Source: Achromobacter denitrificans NBRC 15125 (GTDB taxonomy: Bacteria > Pseudomonadota > Gammaproteobacteria > Burkholderiales > Burkholderiaceae_B). From it: 64,000 nucleotides of DNA. The stretch spans positions 88,844 to 152,843 of the forward strand of contig NZ_BCTQ01000013.1 in assembly GCF_001571365.1 (NCBI RefSeq), given 5' to 3'. This document shows positions 17,994-27,090 of the stretch, piece after piece. How positions within the stretch are numbered: position 1 is the first letter of the stretch; every line of letters starts with the position of its first letter. A program made the translations under genes and the position numbers. The notes under the pieces were generated by a model. That model saw nothing but the letters and a program-made list of their open reading frames with translations. It was not told the DNA's origin and made no database searches.

Positions 17994-18003
17994 GGCGCTC
18001 TCC

Positions 18004-19188
18004 TCAGGCGGCCTGGTACAGCGTCACCACGCAGGCGCCGCCCAGGCCCAGGTTGTGCTGCAGCGCCAGCCTTGCGCCCTCCACCTGGCGCTGTTCCGCC
18101 TGGCCGCGCAATTGCCATACCAGCTCGGCGCACTGCGCCAGTCCGGTGGCCCCCAGCGGATGTCCTTTGGACAGCAGGCCGCCGGACGGATTGGTCACGA
18201 CCCTGCCGCCGTAGGTGTTTTCGCCCTCCAGGATGAACTTCTCGGCGCTGCCTTCGGGCGTCAGCCGCAGGCCTTCGTAGGTGATCAGCTCGTTGACGGT
18301 GAAGCAATCGTGCAGCTCCGCCACGTCCACGTCGTCGGGCCCGACTCCCGCGGCCTCGTAGACCTTGTCCGCCGCCGAGCGAGTCATGTCGTAGCCCACC
18401 AGCTTGCGCATGTCGCCGTCGTCGAAGGTCGAGGGCGCGTCCGTGGTCATGGCCTGCGCGGCGATGCTCACCGCGGGAGACAGCCCATGGCCGCGGGCGA
18501 AGTCGTCCGAGCACAGGATGGCGGCCGCCGCGCCGCACGTGGGGGGGCAGCATTGCAGGCGGGTCAGGGGATCGAAAATCATGGGCGAGGCCAGCACCTC
18601 GTCAAGCGTGACCGTTTGGCGGAATACCGCGTAGGGATTGCGCGCGGCATGCTGGCGCGCCTTGACCGAAATGCGCGCGAAGGTATCGGGCCGGATCCCG
18701 TGCGCCTTCATGTATTCGCGGCCCGCCCCGCCGAAGAACTGGGCTGCGCGCGGCTTGTCCGTGTCGTAGCCCTGGATGCCTGTCATGGCCGATACGAAAT
18801 CCGCCAGCGGCGAAGGACGGTCTTCATAGACGCCTTTGAGCGCGCCGGGCACCATTTGCTCGAACCCCACCGCCAGCGCGCATTCGACGGCGCCGCTTTC
18901 CACGGCTTGTCGCGCCAGGAATAGCGCCGACGATCCGCTCGCGCAGTTGTTGTTCACGTTGAAGACAGGGATACCCGTCAGCCCCACGCCGTAGAGAACC
19001 GCCTGGCCCGAGGTGGAGTCGCCATAGACGTAACCGGCGTAAGCCTGCTGGACGGTATCGAAGGGCAGCCCCGCATCCTTGAGCGCCTCGCGCACGGCGC
19101 GCGCGCCCATGACGGAATAGGGATCGCTGGCGCCCGGCTTGCTGAACGGGATCATGCCTACCCCGGCCACCCATACTTTTCGATTCAT
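18004..19188 (-). CDS. Thiolase family protein (acetyl-CoA acetyltransferase / SCP2-thiolase type)
   Basis: 394 residues. Nucleophilic cysteine C82 in NNNCASGSSAL, histidine in SKGHPLGATGLAQ and a C-terminal GGACVVTLY with the second cysteine. The general look (VAGVGMIPFSKPG opening, EAAGVGPDDVDVAELHDCFTVNELI) is that of the SCPx/lipid-transfer thiolase group that cleaves branched or bulky 3-ketoacyl-CoA, rather than the FadA group. It overlaps the upstream ligase gene by 4 bp (ATGA), so both are translated from one message. It completes the beta-oxidation cycle of this operon. Confidence 0.9.
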   Translation of the reverse strand: MNRKVWVAGVGMIPFSKPGASDPYSVMGARAVREALKDAGLPFDTVQQAYAGYVYGDSTSGQAVLYGVGLTGIPVFNVNNNCASGSSALFLARQAVESGAVECALAVGFEQMVPGALKGVYEDRPSPLADFVSAMTGIQGYDTDKPRAAQFFGGAGREYMKAHGIRPDTFARISVKARQHAARNPYAVFRQTVTLDEVLASPMIFDPLTRLQCCPPTCGAAAAILCSDDFARGHGLSPAVSIAAQAMTTDAPSTFDDGDMRKLVGYDMTRSAADKVYEAAGVGPDDVDVAELHDCFTVNELITYEGLRLTPEGSAEKFILEGENTYGGRVVTNPSGGLLSKGHPLGATGLAQCAELVWQLRGQAEQRQVEGARLALQHNLGLGGACVVTLYQAA

Positions 19189-20717
19189 GCCTGATTCTCC
19201 TGAGGAGTCGGCGCGGCGCTGGCCGCGCGTTGGGATTCATGGACTTGCCGCAATACGGACTTCAATACCTTGCCCGCGGCCGACATCGGCAGCTCGCGGC
19301 GAAACTCGTACGTCTTGGGACATTTGTAGGCGGCGAGCCGCTGGCGGCAGTGCGCATTCAGGGAGTCGGCGTCCACGGCCGCGCCGGGGCGCGGCACGAT
19401 TACCGCATGCACCGCCTCGCCCCAACGCTCGTGCGCCACGCCGATGACCGCGCAATGCGCCACCTGCGCGTGCTGCGCCAGCACGTCTTCCACTTCGGCG
19501 CCGTAGACGTTTTCGCCTCCGCTGACGATCATGTCCTTCAAGCGGTCTACCACGTAGAGATATCCGTCCTCGTCCTGCCGCGCCGCATCGCCGGTCAGCA
19601 GCCAGCCCCGCGCGAACGCCCGCCGGGTTTCTTCGGGCTGGTTCCAATAGCCGCGCATCACCATGGGCCCTCGGATCGCGAGTTCGCCGATAACGCCCGT
19701 CTCCACCTCCCGGCCATCGGGCGCGAGGATCCGCGCCTCCACGCCCACGACTGGCCTCCCCACCGATCCGGCCCGCGCGCCGCCCTGGCGCACCTGGGCG
19801 TTGATGGCCGCGGTCGCTGCGGTTTCCGTCATGCCATAGGCGTGCACGAATTCGGCTTGGGGAAAGGCCGCGAGCGCCCGCTCCAGCAAGGCCGGTGCGA
19901 TGGGCGAGGCGCCCCAGATCACCCGCCGCACGCCGTCCAGCCGATACCGCTTGAATTCCGGGAGGTCCAGCAGCATCTGGAGCATGCTGGGCACCAGCAG
20001 CACCTCGCACACGCCATCGTCCTGCAGGGATTGCAGCACCGCCTTGACGTCGAAGCCCGGCTGCACCACCACGGACGCCCCGGCCACGAACTGGCCGATC
20101 AGGCGGCCCAGCCCCGCGACGTGAAACAGCGGCGCAACCAGCAACGTGCAACTGTCCGCGGGCGTGGGCACGGTGGCCAACCTGGCCACGGCGGCGCTCC
20201 ACAGGTTCGCGTGCGTCAGCATCGCGCCCTTGGGAAATCCCGTCGTGCCACCGGTATAGAGAATGGCGGCGAGCGTGTCGCCGCCCGCCCGGACATCTTC
20301 CAGCGCCGCCGCTTCGAGCGCCTGCGCTTCCAGTTCTTCGGCGGAAACGACCGCGGTATCCGCCGGCGCCGCGACGCCGGCCATGCGCGGCGCCATCGCC
20401 TGGTCCACGAGCAACAGGCGCGGACGGCCGTCCGCTAGCCCATGCGCCAGCTCCCCGGGGCTCCAACGCGCGTTCAGCGGCTGGACCACCGCGCCCAGCC
20501 ACCAGCAGGCGAGCAGCCACGACACATAGCCGGCGCCATTGGCCCCCAGCAGCGCAACGCGCTCGCCAGGCTGCACGCCACGTGCGCGCAGGACGCCTGC
20601 CTTGCGCGCGGCCCAGTCCGCCAGCGCCGCGTAGGTCCAGGACCGTTCGCCTTCACGCAACGCGACCTTGGCGGGGTGCAGCCTGCCTGCGCGGTGCAAA
20701 CCTTGCGTCAGATACAT
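19185..20717 (-). CDS. AMP-dependent acyl-CoA ligase (second ligase of the operon)
   Basis: 510-residue class I adenylate-forming enzyme. Motifs: LYTGGTTGFPKGAML (the usual Ser of YTSGTTG is Gly), HAYGMTETAAT, LLTGDAARQDEDGYLYVVDRLKDMIVSGGENVYG (in two parts) and the C-terminal lysine in MSAAGKVLKSVL. The start at 20717 is chosen because AGGAGA lies 6-11 bases before it; a longer in-frame reading to 20843 adds 42 residues of low-complexity sequence without family features. First enzyme gene of the operon, 123 bp downstream of the AraC-type gene in transcript direction. Confidence 0.89.
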   Translation of the reverse strand: MYLTQGLHRAGRLHPAKVALREGERSWTYAALADWAARKAGVLRARGVQPGERVALLGANGAGYVSWLLACWWLGAVVQPLNARWSPGELAHGLADGRPRLLLVDQAMAPRMAGVAAPADTAVVSAEELEAQALEAAALEDVRAGGDTLAAILYTGGTTGFPKGAMLTHANLWSAAVARLATVPTPADSCTLLVAPLFHVAGLGRLIGQFVAGASVVVQPGFDVKAVLQSLQDDGVCEVLLVPSMLQMLLDLPEFKRYRLDGVRRVIWGASPIAPALLERALAAFPQAEFVHAYGMTETAATAAINAQVRQGGARAGSVGRPVVGVEARILAPDGREVETGVIGELAIRGPMVMRGYWNQPEETRRAFARGWLLTGDAARQDEDGYLYVVDRLKDMIVSGGENVYGAEVEDVLAQHAQVAHCAVIGVAHERWGEAVHAVIVPRPGAAVDADSLNAHCRQRLAAYKCPKTYEFRRELPMSAAGKVLKSVLRQVHESQRAASAAPTPQENQA

Positions 20718-20839
20718 TCGGTCTCCTGCGGCCCGCGGGCTCCATGGCCCGCTGTCATGTCCGGCGCTGCGCACCCGGCGCGCCGTCGTCATGTCCGTAG
20801 GTTCCCCCGGCGCGCCGGCCGCGACAATGGCGGCAGCGG

Positions 20840-21892
20840 TCAAACCGATTGGCGGAAAGTGTCAGCGGCTTGCGGAAGGCCCGTGGGCCCGCCCACCAGG
20901 CGGTTGCGGCGGTATTCACCCGGCGATACGCCGGTCCATTTCTTGAACGCCCGGTGGAACGTGCTGGGTTCGGAAAAACCCAGGCGCTCCGCGATCTCCA
21001 TCAAGGACAGATCGTGCCGGCCCAGGTATTCGATCGCGGCGTCGCGCCGCAGATCGTCCTTCAGGGCCTGGAAGCCCTGCCCCTCTTCGCGCAGATGGCG
21101 CCGGAGCGTCTGCGGCGTCATGGCCAATTGCGCGCTGACCTGCGCCAAAGAGGGCAATTCGGCGGAAAGATCGTTGCGCAGCAAGCGCCGGATGCGGTTG
21201 GTCAGGGTGGTCCTGTCCTGGTACTTCACCAGCAGATCGAACGGTGCATTCGCCAGGAACAGCTTCAGCGTCTGCGCATCCTGCACGACCGGCAGATCGA
21301 GCCAGCGCGATTCCAGCCAGAGGCCCGTTGCCGGCTGCCCGTAGCGCACCGGCGCGTGGAACAGCTTTTGCGCGTCGGCGCTGCGGGCCCCGCTGCTGTA
21401 GTCCACGCCCAGGATGGGAATGCGCCGGGCGGCCAGCCAATTGGCCACGCCCAGCGTGAAGAACAGAAAGGTGCGCTCGCCATACCATCGCGCGCAACTC
21501 CTGGCGCCGCGGGAATCCAGCACGACGCGCGCGCGATCGCCATCGACGCGCAGATGCGCGGTGAAATCCCGCAGCACGCCGTGGTAGAAGCGAAACGCCG
21601 CGCGCAGCGCCTGCCCTATCGTGTCTGCCTGCAAGGCCAGCCGGCAGGCGTGGTCGAACGTCCCCAACGGCACGGGATGCTGCCCCATCCCCATGAAGTC
21701 GTCGCCGGTGGCGCGCCGCAGCCGCCGCAGGATCTGCGCGAACTGCGCCTGCGACACGCGCGCCATCGGCGCCTGCAGCAGGGAAGGCGGCACGTCGGCA
21801 CGCGCCAGGACGCGGTCGACGTCCACGCCGTGGCTGCGCGCGCCTTGCAGGATCTGGGCGATGTGCCCCACGGCGATGGTGTGATGGGTCAT
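20840..21892 (-). CDS. AraC family transcriptional regulator (arabinose-binding-like N-domain, OruR/ArgR type)
   Basis: 350 residues: an N-terminal effector domain (about 1-230) of the type shared with OruR-like regulators (HIAQILQGARSHGVDVDRVLARADV; GDDFMGMGQHPVPLGTFDHACRLA), then a C-terminal AraC helix-turn-helix pair (AQVSAQLAMTPQTLRRHLREEGQGF and DLSLMEIAERLGFSEPSTFHRAFKKWTG). It lies upstream of, and in line with, the beta-oxidation genes, and is divergent from the CoA-transferase at 22085; either or both could be targets. Start at 21892 matches the family; an in-frame opening at 22006 is not supported by a ribosome binding site. Confidence 0.87.
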   Translation of the reverse strand: MTHHTIAVGHIAQILQGARSHGVDVDRVLARADVPPSLLQAPMARVSQAQFAQILRRLRRATGDDFMGMGQHPVPLGTFDHACRLALQADTIGQALRAAFRFYHGVLRDFTAHLRVDGDRARVVLDSRGARSCARWYGERTFLFFTLGVANWLAARRIPILGVDYSSGARSADAQKLFHAPVRYGQPATGLWLESRWLDLPVVQDAQTLKLFLANAPFDLLVKYQDRTTLTNRIRRLLRNDLSAELPSLAQVSAQLAMTPQTLRRHLREEGQGFQALKDDLRRDAAIEYLGRHDLSLMEIAERLGFSEPSTFHRAFKKWTGVSPGEYRRNRLVGGPTGLPQAADTFRQSV

Positions 21893-22084
21893 GAGGAATT
21901 CCCGCGGCGGGACGGACACCGCCGGGTTCGATGGTAGCCAAAGCGCCCCCGCGGAGGAATGGCTCGCTTGAGCATTCCCGCCAAGCGGAATCAGCGATTT
22001 CGCCATTGGTTCGTCGCGAAGCCGCGCCTAGACTGGCCCGAGCCCTATACAGGCATGCCTCTTCGTATTTGCAGGAGTCCCTCT

Positions 22085-23254
22085 TTGGATACGCCGAACA
22101 CCGCCCCTCTCGCTGGCGTCAGGATCCTGGACCTGTCGCGGCTGCTGCCCGGCCCGCTGGGCGCCCAATACCTGGCCGACCTGGGCGCCGACGTGATCAA
22201 GATCGAAGACACGCTGGCCGGCGACTACGCCCCGCCATCCCTGCGCGCCGTGTGCAACCGCAATAAGCGCGGGCTGCGGTTGGATCTGAAGCATCCCGAA
22301 GGCCAGGCAGCGCTGGCTGCGTTGGCGCGCGACGCCGACGTGGTGATGGAGAGTTTCCGTCCCGGCGTTGCCGCCCGCCTGAAGGCGGATTACCAAACCC
22401 TGTCGCAGCACAATCCCGGACTGGTGTACTGCAGCATTACCGGCTACGGCCAGGACGGCCCGCAGCGCGACGCCGCCGGGCACGACCTGAACTACGCCGC
22501 GTACGCCGGCGTCGCGGAGCAGATGGGCTGCGGGCCGGACCAGCCCGCCCTGTCCAATCTGCCGGTGGCCGATATCCTGGGCGGCTCGCTGACGGCGGTG
22601 ATGGGCATACTGGCCGCGCTGTACGACGCCCAGCGCAGCGGGCGCGGGCGCTATATCGACATCTCCATCGCCGATGGCCTGCTGGCCGCCGCGGTCGTGC
22701 CGCTGGCCACCCTCAATGCGCGCGGCGATACGCGGCCGGCGGGCGCCGACGCGCTGTCAGGCGGGCTGGCCTGCTATGGCCAGTACCGCACCCAGGACGG
22801 CCGCTATCTGGCCATCGCCGCCCTGGAGCCGAAGTTCTGGGAAACGCTGTGCCGCCGCCTGGACCGGCCCGACCTGCTGCCGCTGCACCGCGACGGCGAC
22901 CCCGCGCAACAGGAGCGCGTGCGACGCGAACTGCAAACGCTGATCGGCGCCCGCCCCCTGGCGCACTGGCTCGGCTTGCTGGACGACGCCGACTGCTGCG
23001 TGTCGCCGGTGCTGAAGCTGGCGGAAAGCCTGGCGCACCCTCAGTTCGCCGCGCGCGGCATGCCGCGGCACGCGGACCACGGCGCCTACGGGCGCACCGC
23101 CCATATTGCCAGCCCAGTGAAGATGTCGGGATTCCGGTTCGCCATTCATCGCCAGGCGCCGCTGCCGGGCGAACACACCGATCAGATCCTGCGCGAGGCC
23201 GGCTATACCGAGCCGGACATCGCCAGCCTGACCGGGCGCGGCATTGCGCTGTAG
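22085..23254 (+). CDS. CaiB/BaiF family (class III) CoA-transferase
   Basis: About 389 residues. Family blocks: GVRILDLSRLLPGPLGAQYLADLGADVIKIED, the catalytic Asp expected in the segment GHDLNYAAYAGV, and NLPVADILGGSLTAVMGI. It moves CoA between acids without acetyl-CoA hydrolysis. The TTG at 22085 is favoured because AGGAG sits 8-12 bases upstream and the protein then begins DTPNTAPLAGVRIL as in relatives; an ATG at 22055 would add ten residues. It precedes a Bug receptor gene by 56 bp and probably forms a unit with it: receptor captures an organic acid, transferase activates it. Confidence 0.86.
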   Translation: MDTPNTAPLAGVRILDLSRLLPGPLGAQYLADLGADVIKIEDTLAGDYAPPSLRAVCNRNKRGLRLDLKHPEGQAALAALARDADVVMESFRPGVAARLKADYQTLSQHNPGLVYCSITGYGQDGPQRDAAGHDLNYAAYAGVAEQMGCGPDQPALSNLPVADILGGSLTAVMGILAALYDAQRSGRGRYIDISIADGLLAAAVVPLATLNARGDTRPAGADALSGGLACYGQYRTQDGRYLAIAALEPKFWETLCRRLDRPDLLPLHRDGDPAQQERVRRELQTLIGARPLAHWLGLLDDADCCVSPVLKLAESLAHPQFAARGMPRHADHGAYGRTAHIASPVKMSGFRFAIHRQAPLPGEHTDQILREAGYTEPDIASLTGRGIAL

Positions 23255-23310
23255 GGACATGCAGCCGTTGCCTGACATCGCCAGTGACCATAACCAGGAC
23301 GGAGACACCA

Positions 23311-24306
23311 ATGACCCACCCTCCCCGCATCCCCGCCTCGCCCCGGCGCCGCAGCCTGCTCAAGCTCGGAATGGCCCTGCCCGCGGCGCTGGCGCTGCCG
23401 CGGCCGGCCAGCGCCGCCGATTTTCCCAACCGCCCCGTCACGCTCATCGTGCCGTTTCCGGCCGGCGGCGCCACGGACACCCAGATGCGCGCGCTGGCGA
23501 TCGCGGCCTCGCGCGAGCTGGGGCAGACGGTCGTCATCGCCAACCGCCCCGGCGCCGGCGGCACGCTGGGCCCCGCCTCCATGGCGCACACGGCGGCGCC
23601 GGACGGCTATACGGCTTCGGTCGTGGTGGGCACTCTGTTCCGCTATCCGTTCCTGCAACAGGTCAATTACGATCCGCTCCAGGATTTCACCTATATCGCC
23701 TGCATGACGGCCTATTCCTACGGCATCGTAGTGCGCCAGGACGCGCCCTGGAAAACCCTGGACGAGTTGATCGCCCATGCGCGCGCCCACCCCGAAAAAA
23801 TCAGCTATGGCGGCACGGGCGCGGGCGGCTCGGGGCGCATCGCCATCGAGCGCCTGTCCCGGCTGACGAACACGAAGTTCAACTTCATTCCCTATAAGGG
23901 CGCCGCGGAGGAAACCACCGCGCTGCTGGGCGGCCACATCCAGATGGTTTCGGACGCCGGCTGGGGGCCGATGATCGACACCGGCAAGGCTCGCCTTCTC
24001 GCCGTGATGGGCGAAGCCCGCGCCAAGCGCGTTCCCGACGTGCCCACGCTGGTCGAGCTGGGCTACCCCATCATTGCGTCCAATCCGGTCGGCATCGCCG
24101 GCCCCAAGGGCATGGATCCGAATGTGGTGAGCGTGCTGCAAAAAGCGTTTCACCGCGCCGCCCGCGACCCGGACTACAACCGCGCGCTGGAAAATGCCGA
24201 CCAGCCGCACATGTTGATGGACAGCACGGCCTACACCGAATACGCGATCAAGCAGGTTGCGGAGGAAAAGAGATTCGTGGCCGAGCTGGGCCTGAAGATG
24301 CAATAG
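23311..24306 (+). CDS. Bug/TctC family tripartite tricarboxylate transporter substrate-binding protein (Tat signal)
   Basis: 331-residue periplasmic receptor. The N-terminus has a twin-arginine-type signal (SPRRRSLLKLGM, hydrophobic core, cleavage after ASA). The mature protein starts ADFPNRPVTLIVPFPAGGATD, the Bug family hallmark, followed by IANRPGAGGTLGPA and SYGGTGAGGSGR. Bug proteins bind small carboxylates with two water molecules and are strongly expanded in Bordetella-like genomes, often as orphans without TctA/TctB, as here. GGAGACACC precedes the ATG. It converges on the LysR gene with only 6 bp between stops. Confidence 0.92.
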   Translation: MTHPPRIPASPRRRSLLKLGMALPAALALPRPASAADFPNRPVTLIVPFPAGGATDTQMRALAIAASRELGQTVVIANRPGAGGTLGPASMAHTAAPDGYTASVVVGTLFRYPFLQQVNYDPLQDFTYIACMTAYSYGIVVRQDAPWKTLDELIAHARAHPEKISYGGTGAGGSGRIAIERLSRLTNTKFNFIPYKGAAEETTALLGGHIQMVSDAGWGPMIDTGKARLLAVMGEARAKRVPDVPTLVELGYPIIASNPVGIAGPKGMDPNVVSVLQKAFHRAARDPDYNRALENADQPHMLMDSTAYTEYAIKQVAEEKRFVAELGLKMQ

Positions 24307-24312
24307 CGCCGT

Positions 24313-25212
24313 TCAGGCGGTAGCGCGCGACAACATGCTGTCGCGCAACCGCAGCACCGATGCGCACGAGGTATCCCGGTGCGTCACCAGCGACAGGGAC
24401 AGCGCGCCGTGCGAATCGGCGTCGGCCAGCGGCACGAAAGCCACGTGGGGCGTGGAGTAGGCCCGCGTCACGCCGGGGACCAGCGCCAGTCCCATGCCGC
24501 TGGCCACCAGGCTGACCAGGGTCTGCACCTGGATCGCCTCCTGGCTGATGCGCGGGGAAAAGCCCGCCTTGCGGCATAGCGCCTGCGCCACGCCGTGCAG
24601 GCCCGGCACCTTGAGGGGCGAATACAGCACGAAGTTCTCGGCGCGCGCCCGCTCCAGGCGCACCGGCCCGCCCGAGGCCAGCGGGTGTCCCGCCGGCACC
24701 GCCAGGATCAGGTCGTCGCGCTCCACCACCCAGGAATCCAGCGCCGCGTCTTCGGCCAGCGGCCCGCGCACGAGCCCCGCGTCGATGTCGTTGGCGCGCA
24801 GCATGGCCACCAGGCCGACCGTGCTGTCCTCGCGCAAGTCCAGCTGCACGTCCGGATACTCGGCGCGGAACGCCGGCAGACAGCGCGGCAGCAGCATATA
24901 GGTGGCCGACCCGACGAATCCCAACCGCAGCTGGCCCCATTCGCCCAGCGCCACGCGGCGGGCGGCCTGACGCGCCTGTTCCGAATGAAACAGCGCGCGG
25001 CGGGCGTCGGCCATCAACGCCTGCCCGGCGGGCGTAGGCGTCACCCCCTTGGCGCCGCGCACCAGCAGCGGCACCCCCACCGCATGTTCCAGCTTCTGGA
25101 TCGACACCGATAGCGCCGGCTGCGCAATATGCAGCAGGTCGGCGGCGCGCCGGTAGCTGCCCTGTTCCGCGATGGTCACGAACTGCCGAAGCTGCCGCAA
25201 ATCGATAGCCAT
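24313..25212 (-). CDS. LysR family transcriptional regulator
   Basis: 299 residues. N-terminal winged helix LRQLRQFVTIAEQGSYRRAADLLHIAQPALS followed by VSIQKLEHAVGVPLLVRGAKGV; C-terminal periplasmic-binding-like effector domain from about residue 90 (LRLGFVGSATYMLLPRCL). Alternative ATG at 25224 would add four residues; the true start is uncertain. Divergent from the CoA-transferase at 25284 with a short shared spacer, the classic LysR arrangement, and convergent with the Bug gene. It probably controls the 25284-28056 operon in response to a carboxylic-acid effector. Confidence 0.88.
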   Translation of the reverse strand: MAIDLRQLRQFVTIAEQGSYRRAADLLHIAQPALSVSIQKLEHAVGVPLLVRGAKGVTPTPAGQALMADARRALFHSEQARQAARRVALGEWGQLRLGFVGSATYMLLPRCLPAFRAEYPDVQLDLREDSTVGLVAMLRANDIDAGLVRGPLAEDAALDSWVVERDDLILAVPAGHPLASGGPVRLERARAENFVLYSPLKVPGLHGVAQALCRKAGFSPRISQEAIQVQTLVSLVASGMGLALVPGVTRAYSTPHVAFVPLADADSHGALSLSLVTHRDTSCASVLRLRDSMLSRATA

Positions 25213-25283
25213 AATGAATTCCATATCGCCCAATACCTAAGCCATATTAGACGTGTATGTGCAGGGCCGATAGCATTTCCGCC

Positions 25284-26531
25284 ATGACTCCTTCTTCCCA
25301 TTCCCGAGCCGGCGCGCTGGGCGGCGTGCGCATCCTGGACCTGACCTCCGTGGTGTTCGGCCCCTACGCGTCGCAGATACTGGCCGACTACGGCGCCGAC
25401 GTCATCAAGATCGAAGCGCCGTCGGGCGACTCCACGCGACGCACCGGCCCGTCGCAGGAGCCGGGGCTGGCCGCCATCTTCCTGGGCCTGAACCGCAACA
25501 AGCGCAGCATCGTGCTCGACCTGAAGCAAGCCTCAGCGCGGGAGGCGTTGTTGACGATGGTGGACCAGGCCGACGTCCTGATGCACAGCATGCGGCCCGC
25601 CAAGATGGCCGCGCTCGGGCTGGACCCGGACACCTTGTGCGCGCGCAACCACCGCCTGGTGTATGCCGGCCTGTATGGGTTCGGCGCGGGCGGCGCCTAC
25701 GACGGCCGGCCTGCGTATGACGACATCATCCAGGGGCTGTCGGGCTTCGCCGATCTGGTCGACCGCCAGACCGGCGAGCCGCGCTACCTGCCCACGGTGG
25801 CGGCCGACAAGACCTGCGGCCTGGTCGCCGCGCACGCCATCCTGGCGGCGCTGTTCCAGCGCGAGCGCACCGGCGCCGGGCAGCAGTTGGAGGTACCCAT
25901 GTTCGAAAGCATGGCCTCCTATGCGCTGGTCGAGCATTATTACGGCCGGCACCTGTCCGACGAACCCGGCCAGGCCGGCTATCCGCGCGTCCTCACGGCG
26001 TGGCGCAAGCCTTGCCGGACGGCCGATGGCCATGTCTGCCTGATGCCCTACACCGACGCCCATTGGCGCGACTTCTTCATCGCGGCGGATCGGCGCGACC
26101 TGGCGGAAGACGCGCGCTTCGCCGACATTTCCGCGCGCACGCGGCACATCGAAACCCTGTACGAACTGCAGGCCGGCATCGTCGCGCGACACGACACCGC
26201 CTACTGGCTGGCCCTGTGCGAACGGCTGGAGATTCCGGCCGCGCCCGTCAACCGGCTCCAGGACCTCGAAACGGATCCGCACCTGCGGAGCGTCGACTTC
26301 TTCGTAGCGCTGGAGAGCGCGTCGGGCAGCCGTTACCGCTTTCCCCGCAATCCTGTGCGCCTGCAGCATTCCCACGTGCCGGCCACGATGCCGCCGCGCC
26401 TGGGCGAACACACGCGCGACGTGCTGCGCGAAGCGGGCCTGGACGAGGCCCATATCTCCGCGCTTCTGGAAGCGGGCGCCGCCCGCGACGCGCTTTCCCC
26501 TCCCATCGACCCACACAAGGATCCGGCATGA
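25284..26531 (+). CDS. CaiB/BaiF family (class III) CoA-transferase
   Basis: 415 residues with LGGVRILDLTSVVFGPYASQ, ADYGADVIKIEAPSGDSTRR, GLNRNKRSIVLDLK and YDDIIQGLSGFADL, where the Asp pair marks the catalytic region; C-terminus LGEHTRDVLREAGL. A paralogue of the transferase at 22085 but clearly divergent. ATG at 25284 is chosen; another at 25257 is possible and neither has a convincing ribosome binding site. It overlaps the following MaoC-like gene by 4 bp (ATGA). With that gene and the Bug receptor it forms a three-gene unit beside the divergent LysR gene. Confidence 0.88.
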   Translation: MTPSSHSRAGALGGVRILDLTSVVFGPYASQILADYGADVIKIEAPSGDSTRRTGPSQEPGLAAIFLGLNRNKRSIVLDLKQASAREALLTMVDQADVLMHSMRPAKMAALGLDPDTLCARNHRLVYAGLYGFGAGGAYDGRPAYDDIIQGLSGFADLVDRQTGEPRYLPTVAADKTCGLVAAHAILAALFQRERTGAGQQLEVPMFESMASYALVEHYYGRHLSDEPGQAGYPRVLTAWRKPCRTADGHVCLMPYTDAHWRDFFIAADRRDLAEDARFADISARTRHIETLYELQAGIVARHDTAYWLALCERLEIPAAPVNRLQDLETDPHLRSVDFFVALESASGSRYRFPRNPVRLQHSHVPATMPPRLGEHTRDVLREAGLDEAHISALLEAGAARDALSPPIDPHKDPA

Positions 26532-27010
26532 CCGCAGACCGCAACGCCACCGCCATCGCACAACTCGGCCAGGGCTATTACTGGCAGGACCTGGCCGTGG
26601 GCCAGCGTTTCCACACGTTCCGCCGCACGATCACCGAGACCGACATCGTGAACTTCATCAGCGTCACGGGCATGCTGGAGACGATCTTCATCGACGCCAC
26701 CTACGCGCACGGCGCCATCCAGGGCCGCCCCGCCCCCGGCGCGCTGACCTATGGCCTGATCGAGGGCCTGATCATGCAGGGCATGGTGCAGGGCACCGGT
26801 CTGGCGCTGCTGGAAGTCCACAAGAAAATGCTCGCGCCCGTGGTCGCGGGCGACACCATCTGGGCGGAGATCGAAGTCACCGGCGTGCGCCCCACATCGC
26901 AGCACAACCGGGCGGTGGTCACGTCCGCCATCGAAGTCCGGAACCAGCACGGCAAGCCGGTCATGGCCTATACGGCCACGCGCATGCTGGCAGGCAGGCC
27001 CGAGGCCTGA
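26528..27010 (+). CDS. MaoC-like hot-dog protein without the hydratase Asp-His pair
   Basis: 160 residues. It has MaoC-family architecture: FRRTITETDIVNFISVTGM, then GRPAPGALTYGLIEGLI and the strand VVAGDTIWAEIEVTGVRP. At the place of the hydratase signature GD-NPIH it reads GMLETIFID, so the catalytic Asp and His are missing. It is therefore either a binding or accessory subunit, or uses a different chemistry such as a thioesterase- or mesaconyl-CoA-hydratase-like one. Translationally coupled to the CoA-transferase before it. Confidence 0.82.
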   Translation: MTADRNATAIAQLGQGYYWQDLAVGQRFHTFRRTITETDIVNFISVTGMLETIFIDATYAHGAIQGRPAPGALTYGLIEGLIMQGMVQGTGLALLEVHKKMLAPVVAGDTIWAEIEVTGVRPTSQHNRAVVTSAIEVRNQHGKPVMAYTATRMLAGRPEA

Positions 27011-27090
27011 TCGAGCGGCAAAGCGCCCCGCCCAGAGGGTGCTGCCGCCAGGACGCGCTCGCGTCATCCAAAAACACAAGGAGACAAACC

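Noticed and set aside
23203..24303. Minus-strand reading frame opposite the Bug gene
   Set aside because: The plus-strand frame has a signal peptide, ribosome binding site and Bug motifs; the antisense frame has none.
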